Shown one piece after another: positions 12,053-20,698 of a DNA stretch of 64,000 nucleotides. Source of the stretch: Ustilago trichophora. Taxonomy: Eukaryota > Basidiomycota > Ustilaginomycetes > Ustilaginales > Ustilaginaceae. Under the pieces are notes generated by a model. That model made no database searches. It worked only from the letters and a program-made list of their open reading frames with translations, and had not been told where the DNA came from. The stretch is taken from positions 186,001-250,000 of the forward strand of contig OOIN01000042.1 in assembly GCA_900323505.1 (NCBI GenBank), given 5' to 3'. A program made the translations under genes and the position numbers. How positions within the stretch are numbered: position 1 is the stretch's first letter; every line of letters begins with the position of its first letter.

Positions 12053-14824
12053 ATGTCACCCTCGTCAATCATGACAGGTGCTGAGCGACGCAACCATCCA
12101 GGTCATCTCGGCGCCATGCCGCCCCGTGCACCTCTCTCGCGCAGCCCCTCTCCGCCCAAGAAAGGTCACCCATCCTCCTCCAACACACACCAGCTCAACA
12201 ACAGGTCCACCCTCGCACAGAGATCCAATCAGCATCCTCACTTTGACACTCCACAATTCTCGGCCAACCCCGACTTCACCTCTGCTGCATTCGGTGCCAC
12301 TCCCAACTATGAGCTTCCTCCAGATGGCCTCTTCAACGGCGCTTCCGTCGACCCTTCCTCCTCGGCAACTGGCTCTTCCTACTGGTTGGCCCAGAATCGC
12401 TCCCAGTCCGTGCCGCCAAGAATAGCCTTGGAGAGCAGCAACACTCGCAGCTCCAATCCTAGACGCGCTGTTCCTACCATTGACACCACTGGTCGTCCCC
12501 ACTCACGACGACAAAGTCTCATGGAAGAAGCAGAGAAGCGTCCTACAAGCCCTCACATCACCTCGGCTACTCCTACCAGCGCTCGTCATCACCATCCATT
12601 CTCTTCGCAGCATCAGTCCAACTCACGCTCCGGCTCCTTTCACGAGCATGACGCCCAACGTATTCGCCAGAACAAGAGTCCAGCCGCGCATCGAGTCGCC
12701 TCTCCCTCGCTGCTCAACTCGGGCATCGGAAGAGCTGCCGTCTCGGCTGCCCAATCCATCATGGATGCTATGGCTGGGCGTGCTTCACCTGTCAATGTTC
12801 GTGCTGCCAAATATCCATCGCACCATGACCAAGATAGCCTCAGCGATGACGAAGCAGGCAAAGGTCATGGACGCAAAGCTGCGGCCTCGGTAGCTGCGCG
12901 CTTCACTCCTTCCATCTATCACCCTCGTCATAGCCAGCATCATCATCACGCTCATTTCAACGAGAAGCCTTCCTCACCCTACGATCATGCACAACCACCA
13001 CACGGTGTCAGTGGCGACGTTGCTTGGCGCACCAGCCTCTCCGAGTCTCGCAGAGCTACTCCTGCAGCATACCGACCTCGTCCAGGCTCTCCCACCAGAC
13101 GGCGTGGCAGTGGTCACATTGATCAGCAGCCCACCGGCGACGACAGCACCGACATGCATCTTCCAGACGGTCCCAAGTCCACACACTCGTCCATCTTGAT
13201 CGGTTCGCCCATCGTCATCCCCCAAGCACGTAGAGGTGCCATCCGCTTACGCCCAAGACGCAAACGCAAAGTCTCGCGCCAGATCAAGCCTCAACGCACC
13301 CTGCGCCAAAACATTCTCGTCTTGATTGCCACCATTGCTCACTTTATCCGTCTCCTCGCTTCACCAGCCGAAGCCTTTCGTCGCTTCAGAGAATACTGTA
13401 TCGACACTCGCATCTCCATCGACGATGCGTTCAGAGATCCACAAACCGGCGTGCGCAGCTACTATCCTCCTTGGCTGCAGGCTTATGTGCCGCTCCTCAT
13501 CTGGCTCGGTATCAGCTTGACCAGCACTGCGCTCGTCATCACCTTCCACACACAGGTGTTTGTGGGACTGGATCACATGGCTACCTACTTGCAGGGCTTG
13601 GGTCTGTGGGGCAAAGTCATGCTCGGCTCGCTCATCTTTCTCACCACCTTCCCGCCGTTGCCGCTCTACTCGACACTCATCATGCTCTGCGGCTTCACTT
13701 TTGGATTATGGCAAGGATTCATCATCAGCTACATTGCCGCGCTGTCGGGAGCTATCGTCGTGTTTATGCTCAGCCGATCGCTGCTCAGGGAGTGGATGGT
13801 AGGGTTGCTCAACAAGAGCGGTGGTCTCAAGAAGGTGGTTCGCGCCATTGAGAAACAGCCCAAGTTGCTCTTCTTGGTTCGACTTGCACCGTACCCGTAC
13901 AATCTCATGAATACCCTTCTCGCCAGTTCGCCTACGTTGACGCTACGCACATATGTGACGTGCACCGCTCTTGCACTGCCCAAGCTTCTCATCCACACCG
14001 GGTTGGGTACATCGATCAAGAACTTTGCAGCTTACAACGGCGCCGCTCCCGGGCAGAGCAAGGAGGATGCCGAGGCGTCCAAGACGGCCGAAAACGTCAA
14101 AAAGTGGGCAGGATTGGTCGGCATTGGTCTTTGTGTCGGGATCATGATCTACCTTCTCTCTGTTGCTCGAAAGGCTGTCGATGAGCTGGACGACGAGGGA
14201 GAGGATGGATACGATGACGTACTCTACGACGATGAAGGCGACGAGTTGCTCTCCTCCGACTTTGACGAGGACGACAAAGAAGAAGCTGAACACGATGGCG
14301 TTGATAGCCGCGACCACGGCTCCGGAGTAGATATGCGCGAACGAGCCGGCCCTTCCACCCTCGGCTTCCGCAACGGCTATGCTCCCATCACATCTTCACC
14401 CGAAGAACGATTCCGTCAGAGCATGCGTCAACCGCAACCAGTACCAGGCCCCTTGGTTTTACCCGGATCGAGCTACGAGCGCGCTTCTGGGTCTGGTTCC
14501 TTTGACGGGAGGATCTCGCTCAGTGGGAGTGGAAGTGTAGGGAATCAGTCGATCGATCTGGCGGATAAGATTGCAGAGATGGAAGCACATGCGGAAAATA
14601 TGACTTTTGAATCGCCTTTGCATAACGGCGATGAGGAAGAGGGGGGGATGGGAGGAGTAGGAGGGGTGCCGGTGGCTAGCCCGAAATGGAGCCCGATGGT
14701 AGCGAGTTTGGAGGAGAGCGTGGATACAAGTGATACAGTGACCAAGGGGAAGCCGTTCTTTTTGGATGATGAAGAGCACCATCTGCATTTGTCTTCGTCG
14801 CAGCCTGGTGCGAACGGTGATTAA
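12053..14824 (+). CDS. TVP38: TVP38/DedA-family (SNARE-associated/VTT domain) Golgi membrane protein
   Basis: The first in-frame ATG is at 12053, giving 923 residues; a second ATG at 12071 is possible. Residues 1 to about 430 are Ser/Pro/His/Arg-rich and look disordered, ending in a basic segment (RLRPRRKRK). A membrane core follows from about 440 to 710. It carries the VTT-domain features around residue 543 (a G-F-T-F-G-x-W motif, then a long hydrophobic segment) and, later, R-L-A-P-Y-P-Y-N-L-M-N, typical of Tvp38/TMEM41/DedA proteins. These are multi-pass proteins of Golgi or ER membranes, and TMEM41/VMP1 relatives act as lipid scramblases. The C-terminal 200 residues are very acidic (D/E-rich about 720-770), then Gly/Ser-rich. 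Yeast Tvp38 is about 340 residues, so both tails are large additions. Sense-strand composition shifts from C-rich at the 5' end to G-rich at the 3' end. Confidence 0.88.
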   Translation: MSPSSIMTGAERRNHPGHLGAMPPRAPLSRSPSPPKKGHPSSSNTHQLNNRSTLAQRSNQHPHFDTPQFSANPDFTSAAFGATPNYELPPDGLFNGASVDPSSSATGSSYWLAQNRSQSVPPRIALESSNTRSSNPRRAVPTIDTTGRPHSRRQSLMEEAEKRPTSPHITSATPTSARHHHPFSSQHQSNSRSGSFHEHDAQRIRQNKSPAAHRVASPSLLNSGIGRAAVSAAQSIMDAMAGRASPVNVRAAKYPSHHDQDSLSDDEAGKGHGRKAAASVAARFTPSIYHPRHSQHHHHAHFNEKPSSPYDHAQPPHGVSGDVAWRTSLSESRRATPAAYRPRPGSPTRRRGSGHIDQQPTGDDSTDMHLPDGPKSTHSSILIGSPIVIPQARRGAIRLRPRRKRKVSRQIKPQRTLRQNILVLIATIAHFIRLLASPAEAFRRFREYCIDTRISIDDAFRDPQTGVRSYYPPWLQAYVPLLIWLGISLTSTALVITFHTQVFVGLDHMATYLQGLGLWGKVMLGSLIFLTTFPPLPLYSTLIMLCGFTFGLWQGFIISYIAALSGAIVVFMLSRSLLREWMVGLLNKSGGLKKVVRAIEKQPKLLFLVRLAPYPYNLMNTLLASSPTLTLRTYVTCTALALPKLLIHTGLGTSIKNFAAYNGAAPGQSKEDAEASKTAENVKKWAGLVGIGLCVGIMIYLLSVARKAVDELDDEGEDGYDDVLYDDEGDELLSSDFDEDDKEEAEHDGVDSRDHGSGVDMRERAGPSTLGFRNGYAPITSSPEERFRQSMRQPQPVPGPLVLPGSSYERASGSGSFDGRISLSGSGSVGNQSIDLADKIAEMEAHAENMTFESPLHNGDEEEGGMGGVGGVPVASPKWSPMVASLEESVDTSDTVTKGKPFFLDDEEHHLHLSSSQPGANGD

Positions 14825-15201
14825 GAACATCATATCTCGCTAGCTGTAGCCCAAAGGCATCGTTGTTGAAAAGAAACACTGCTAAATATCCAGTCGTTGC
14901 ACAAAGTACACTCTCTGAACATTCTTACAAAGATCGCTGAGCTTGAGTGAGAGTGAATTCCGAGGGACTGCGAGTAGTGGGGAGAAAAAAAGACTTGGCG
15001 CAGCGAGAGCAGTAACCACCTGCCGAGAAATCCGAGCCAATGCCGCTCTGTTAGACATCTCTGCCGAATCCGAGAATATTTCATCTCTCGCCCGGGCCTC
15101 ACCTTTTTTTTTTATTTTTCCCCTTCTCAACACAGACCACCAACATCTCTCATTTCACTTACTTCTCCTCATCTCATAACTATCGGAATAGCAGGAAGCG
15201 C
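14825..15201. other. Intergenic spacer and promoter of the MYG1-UreG gene
   Basis: About 380 nt holds the 3' end of the TVP38-like gene and the upstream region of the next gene. A T-rich tract (15105-15125) and C/T-rich leader precede the ATG at 15202. No gene was recognised. Confidence 0.6.
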
Positions 15202-17561
15202 ATGCTATCTTGTCTCGGCACACTTTTACTCTCCACACGAACGTTTTCTGTCCAGACACTGTCTACCACTCGCTTTGTCGGTGTTGGTTGTAGACGGTAC
15301 TTGTTCCAACAACCACCAGTACGGGCTCAGAAGCTATACTTTGCGCGCAAGATGAGCTCGATCAGTGAATCCGCGGCAAAGCGGGTCAAGGTTGATGGTC
15401 AAGGTAAGTTTTTATACACATTCTACGATGCTAAAGGGTTTAGGGTTAAGGAATTAGGGAGGAGGGAGGAGGGAGGAGGGAGGGATTTTGAGCATGTAAA
15501 AAAGAGAGAGGTGAACGGGAGGAGGAGAAGATGGCTCGTGCGATCAGATGCGCAGCAAATTTCTGCGCTTTCCAGATTAAGGCTTTGAAGAAGAAGAAAA
15601 AAAAAAAAGGGCAAGAAAAAAAAACATTGCGCACGGGACTAGGCGCGAAGAAGATCCAACTTCCCTCCTTCTTTACCTTTCATTTCCCTCTTCTCCTCGT
15701 CACCACCACCACCACCACCACCACCACCACCCGATACTTAAAACAACTCCATCTGGGTTCTTTTTCTTTTCTTTTTTGGCCAAACATGACCTCAACAGAA
15801 CACATAATCACCCACAGCGGTACCTTCCACGCTGACGAAGCTCTGGCTGTCAACCTTCTCCGTTCTCTCCCTCGTTTCTCCTCTGCTCCCCTCACTCGCA
15901 CTCGCGATCTGCCCACCATTGAATCTGGCACCATCGTTGTCGATGTCGGAGCCGTCTATGACCCCGCTCTCCACCGCTACGACCACCACCAGCGCGGATT
16001 CGAAGAAGTATTCGATGCCAACCACTCGACCAAGCTCTCTTCCGCCGGTCTCGTGTGGAAGCATTTCGGCAAGGAAATTGTCTCGACCCATCTCAAGCTT
16101 ACTCCCTCGACCCAACACGACATTATCGATCTCTTGTGGATGAAACTCTACGATGACTTTATCGAGGCCATCGATGGGATCGATAATGGCATCTCTCAGT
16201 ATCCTTCCGATCTGAAACCCAAGTACAAGTCTAGAACCGATCTCAGCGCTCGTGTTGGCTATCTCAACCCTAGCTGGAACGAACCGAGCAATGCTGCCGA
16301 GTTGGATGGCAGGTTTGAAACCGCTAGTGCCATGGCAGGCAACGAGTTTTTTGACAGACTCGAGTACAGTTTTAACTCGTGGTTGCCCGCAAGACAGGTT
16401 GTGGTGGATGCCTTGGAGAGGAGGAAGAATCCGCAGATTTTGGTGTTTGACGAATATGCTAGTTGGAAAGATCACCTGTTTGCGCTCGAAAAGGATCTCA
16501 ACATTGCGCCCACCGAGAGGCCCATCTATGTGGTTTATCCGGACGAAAGTGGCAAGTGGAGAGTGCAAGCTGTTCCAGTCTCTGCTGAGAGCTTTGTGTC
16601 GAGGAAGGCATTGCCCGAGCCCTGGAGGGGAATTCGGGATGAAAAGTTGAGCGAGCTGACAGGCATTCAAGGATGTATCTTTGTTCATCAGGCTGGATTC
16701 ATTGGTGGTAATGCTACCAAGGAGGGAGCGATCAAGATGGCTATTGATGGATTGGGACATACTGGAGTTGAATTTATTCACTCTGCTCCTGTCACGGCTT
16801 CTGCTAGTGAGGGGCATTCTCACAGTCATGGTGGTGGGGCGGATCATGGACATACGCACGATATCATGGACCATCCTGGCAAATTCAACGATCGCGAGAT
16901 GACCAATTACGAAAATCGCAATTGGACCGAAAGAGCATTCACGGTTGGAATTGGTGGACCTGTTGGATCGGGTAAAACGGCGCTTCTTCTTTCTCTTTGT
17001 CGAAAGCTTAGGGATACTTACAACATTGCTGTTGTGACTAATGACATTTTCACCCGGGAAGATCAAGAATTTCTTCGTCGACATTCGGCACTTTGTCCTG
17101 AAACTAAAATTCGGGCTATCGAAACCGGCGGTTGTCCACATGCCGCTATTAGGGAAGATATTTCGGCAAACTTGGAGGCTTTGGAGCAGCTTCAAGCCGA
17201 ATTTGAAACTCAACTTTTGTTCGTTGAGAGTGGTGGAGATAATCTAGCTGCTGCTTATAGTGTAGAATTGGCAGATTTTCATGTTTATGTGATTGATGTA
17301 GCAGGTGGAGATAAGGTTCCTAGGAAAGGGGGGCCTAGTATTACGCAGAGTGATGTTTTGGTTATAAACAAGATTGATTTGGCAGATATGGTGGGGGCGG
17401 ATTTGGGTGTTATGAAGAGGGATGCGGAGAGGGTTAGGGATGGTGGGCCTACGATTTTTACGAGTGTCAAGTTGGATCAGGGGGTTGATGCTGTTGTTGA
17501 GATGGTTTTGGCTGCTAGGAGATTGGCTGGAGCTGATAAGGCTGGGAAGGGACTGCAGTGA
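15202..17561 (+). CDS. MYG1-UREG: MYG1 exonuclease-family protein fused to urease accessory GTPase UreG
   Basis: Exon 1 (15202-15403) and exon 2 (15799-17561) join over a 395-nt phase-1 intron (GTAAGT...ACAG) and give about 654 residues. Residues 1-50 are basic and hydroxylated, like a mitochondrial presequence. A second Met51 starts a form whose A-A-K-R-V-K-V-D (58-65) closely resembles the c-Myc nuclear signal. Residues 69 to about 400 are a full MYG1/UPF0160 domain ([37 protein letters not shown]). With no stop between, residues 406-654 are a complete UreG: a His-rich nickel-binding lead (406-421), P-loop G-P-V-G-S-G-K-T (454-461), [22 protein letters not shown] and the G4 N-K-I-D motif. 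UreG is the GTPase that loads nickel into urease; MYG1 is a dual nuclear/mitochondrial 3'-5' exonuclease. No Met suited to a stand-alone UreG start lies just before the His-rich lead. Confidence 0.9.
15701..15731. repeat. CAC/CCA triplet microsatellite inside the MYG1-UreG intron
   Basis: About ten CAC repeats run in the 3' part of the predicted intron, 67 nt before the acceptor. The same intron also carries GGAGG repeats near 15460, a long A-rich tract near 15590-15630 and a telomere-like AGGGTTTAGGGTTAAGG at 15435-15451. Confidence 0.85.
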
Positions 17562-17742
17562 GGGAGGTTTGGTTGAATTTGTATCTTGAAAAAAAAAAAC
17601 CCCAAAAAAGAAAAAAAAAAAAAGTTGTGTTTTTCCTTCAATCCGTTCTCAAAGTGTCTACGTGTTTGCTTTCCACCAGATACGATGATGAATAGTAACC
17701 CAAACCAACATACAGTATAGAACTAATATTTCGACGACAAGA

Positions 17743-18948
17743 TTACAACTTTGCCACATGCTGTGTATCACCATTTATGACGACCCAACAATTTTCCGCA
17801 CACAAAGGGAATTTACTACCGTACACTTTTGCCTGAGCCGAACTTGCCTGACCTTGAGCATTCCTAGCTGCAATACCTTGCGAAATAACTGCGAGTCGAA
17901 ACCAAGCCCAAGCCTTTGCAGCTGTCCAATTCCTGATAGGAAACACCCTCCGAGTTTGAATACAATACCTCTGAATTAAAGTGGTTTCGAGTGGCACTGG
18001 CGAAATTTCCCGAGTTAAATTTCCAAGCGACAAAAGAAGCGAGCCTTGATTTCTAGATTGTTGCCAAATTTCAGGCTGATTAATGACGGAAGGATCTGTG
18101 CAAGGGATTGAGTAAGGTTGTAACAAGTTTGCTAGATCGGAGAGTGGATGGCCGAGGGTTGAAAGTTCCCAATCAAGGATACCAATAACACGAGGTTGGG
18201 TTGGATGAAAGATGAGGTTGTCGATTTTATAATCTCCATGAACGATCGTATTCTCGTCGAGGGGCATATTGTTGGAGAACCAAGAGAGGAATTTCTCGAT
18301 TCCTGGTAAAGGACCAACTGGAGTACCAGTGGTTTTATCTTGAACCTTTGCTTGAATGGAAGAAACTTTACCCAAAGACTTCATCTGTCTGGTATAAAAC
18401 CCGCTTGATTTTCCATAATCTCCCAAGCCAATTTTTACCGGGTCGATCCTATGCAAAGCGGCCAAAGTGTCGATAGCCGAGATCCAACAAGCAGCCCGTT
18501 CGTTTTTATCGTCGAGTTGAAGGAAACGATAGTCTTCAAAAATCCTACCATGAATAAACTGCATAATGTAGAAAGGTGTTCCTACGATATCGTTATCTTC
18601 ACATAAGCAAAATACCTCGGGAACGGGAACTCGATCGGGCGAATCAAGAGGGAGAGACGATGTGTAGGTGTGAACAGCTTTCAAGATCCGATATTCTCGT
18701 TCGACGGCGTGAGCTGTGGAAGAGAGGAGAGATCCGGGTGGTTTCTTGCGAAGAACATAGCGAGTTTGATTGGTATCAAACAAGATATACGTAGGGTTGG
18801 ATTGACCGAATGAGAATTGTTTGACAGTGACCGGGGATGCGATGGAGGGTACGTTTTTGGAGAGGTAGGCGTTGAGAGCAGAGACGTTGAATGCATGTCG
18901 TACTTCGCCATACTCTTGGCCGACTTTGGGGGATTCCTCGGATGGCAT
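17743..18948 (-). CDS. APH-family phosphotransferase related to the ACAD10/ACAD11 kinase domain
   Basis: The ATG at 18948 begins M-P-S-E-E-S; the frame stays open further upstream, but that part is low-complexity leader. The product has 401 residues and no intron. It shows the aminoglycoside-phosphotransferase fold: a glycine-containing N-lobe (F-S-F-G-Q-S-N-P-T-Y), V-L-R-K-K-P-P-G with the likely ATP-binding Lys, the catalytic loop H-G-D-Y-K-I-D-N at about residue 235, and D-W-E with L-G-H-P-L-S-D-L-A at about 256, replacing DFG. This pattern is that of the kinase half of ACAD10/11, which phosphorylates 4-hydroxyacyl-CoAs before beta-oxidation. Here the acyl-CoA dehydrogenase half is absent, as in many fungal stand-alone homologues. 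No targeting signal is obvious; the last residues (A-K-L) resemble a type 1 peroxisomal signal (SKL-like), which would suit a beta-oxidation role. The substrate is inferred. Confidence 0.85.
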   Translation of the reverse strand: MPSEESPKVGQEYGEVRHAFNVSALNAYLSKNVPSIASPVTVKQFSFGQSNPTYILFDTNQTRYVLRKKPPGSLLSSTAHAVEREYRILKAVHTYTSSLPLDSPDRVPVPEVFCLCEDNDIVGTPFYIMQFIHGRIFEDYRFLQLDDKNERAACWISAIDTLAALHRIDPVKIGLGDYGKSSGFYTRQMKSLGKVSSIQAKVQDKTTGTPVGPLPGIEKFLSWFSNNMPLDENTIVHGDYKIDNLIFHPTQPRVIGILDWELSTLGHPLSDLANLLQPYSIPCTDPSVINQPEIWQQSRNQGSLLLSLGNLTREISPVPLETTLIQRYCIQTRRVFPIRNWTAAKAWAWFRLAVISQGIAARNAQGQASSAQAKVYGSKFPLCAENCWVVINGDTQHVAKL

Positions 18949-20698
18949 GGTGAAAGACGCTCTAGATTGCGATTCGACTCTGATTCTGGTAAAAGACAAG
19001 ATGAAGAAGAGGAGGAGGAAGAAGGGGACAATGAGTTGGTGATGGTGTGGGGTAAAGTTTAAAAAGGGACAAGAGGTAAGAGAGTGAGATGGCTCTAGAA
19101 AAACAAAAAGTGCGGGGCAAGTTGTGGTAATAGAAAAGCCCAAACAGTTGGTCTGTGTGTTGCTTCCCGGTTCAGCCGGTATCAAACGGCAATCCAAAAC
19201 CGAGCTGACCCAACGAAAAGAAAAACACGCCTTCTTGACAGAGTGCCAGCCCCGGTCCCAATTCAACCGGTCCCTTTTTTTCCCCACCCCGAGGATGTCT
19301 CCCGGTCCATCGTAAGCTAACCCTTCACTCTCTCAACACAAGCTCTCCTGCAATCCGCGGTGTCTCCCCCCCGCACCCTCTCTCCCGCGCACATTCCACT
19401 TGACATCCTTCTCCCAAAAAGTTTCAAGTTTAACCGAATCCTTCCTTCTTTGCATGCATCTCACTCCATACACCAACTATTCACAACAAGCGACAAAAAC
19501 GGGGGTCCTGTACTGTACTGTACTGCAAAAGCAATGAGCAAAATAAACTGGAATTGAGATTCATCATAAAGAGAGAAAAGATTAAAATCGGTATGAAGAA
19601 TTTCCAGGGCGGACTGGAGGAGAGAGCACATCCAAATCGAAATACAGCTGTGTGGGGAGGAAAGAGAGAAAAAGCAAAGCGGTACTGTACAGTACGTGTG
19701 GTATCATCAAGAATCAACAGAGTGCCAAAGTTTTCGGGCCGGAGAGCTTTCCGAAGACGTGTCATCGTATCGGGCAAAAAAAAAAAAAAAAGATGTTTGC
19801 TCTACCTTTGCTACCTTTGAACTGGTCCCAGCTTCGATCGGATCAGATCAACACGCACCTACGCATCCTTCCTTCCCCTCTACAGCCATTTTCGAATCGA
19901 TAGACCCCCTCGAGCTTCGCCTCCTTCTCCAACGCCCACCCCTTACCGGATGTGAAAAGCGAAAAGGAAAATGAAAAGCAAGAGAAAACCAGAGAATCTA
20001 TCTTAACGTAACTGAAAGTGGGAGAACAGATGCCACAGCAGTGAACATTCAGATCCATCCAATCCACCCTTTCGATCGGGCGCCCAGAACCAGCGAAATG
20101 AGCAAAAGCAAAACCACCAATCGCCTACCTACGCCTTGTCCGGCCTCTTATTGCGAACGGTCCCCCACAAATTTTTGTAAGAGAAAATGTTAGAACATGG
20201 CCCAAACGCGACAAAGCGAGGTAAAAGCAAGCGCGTGAAATACGAGCACCGCCAAGAAATATTCCGATTCCGCCAAATCAAGCGGTAACCATAAACCGCA
20301 CGGGGCGCCGAAAAAAAGAGACAATCGAGACGATGGCAGAGAAACAAAGGGGTTGAGCGGTTAGCAAAACAGGTCACGTGATGTAAAGAGCCCGCCATTA
20401 TCCCAACAACACACATAGCAAGAAAGCATGAACGAAAATGGGATGGTATATCCACCAAAAGAAGCAGAGGAAAAAAAAAAGGGAAGCAGAAGAGAGAGGT
20501 GGTTGCGAATCCGCTGCTCAGTGTGCTGTCCTCTTTTGAAACGTTCCAAGTGTATTGTTTGAGGAGCAGAGGGGTTGTGGGGTGCAGCAAGGGGACATGG
20601 ACAGCGCCGTGGGAGGATGAACAAGCAACAACGGCACCTAGCAACGTAGAATTGCCAGGTCGCACAGTGTCGCGCAACTCAACCAGCAGCTTTGTCGA
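18949..20698. other. Intergenic region between the APH kinase and the aldehyde dehydrogenase
   Basis: 1.75 kb without a convincing gene. It holds the leader of the minus-strand kinase, two clusters of ACTGTAC repeats (19510-19526 and a 14-bp palindrome at 19682-19695), an A run at about 19777-19791 and A/G-rich stretches. A frame running to 20129 would extend the aldehyde dehydrogenase only if its last putative intron were used. Confidence 0.6.

Noticed and set aside
15792..17213. 473-codon minus-strand frame opposite the MYG1-UreG gene
   Set aside because: It mirrors the highly conserved plus-strand domains and has no recognisable domain of its own; it is a by-product of codon bias.
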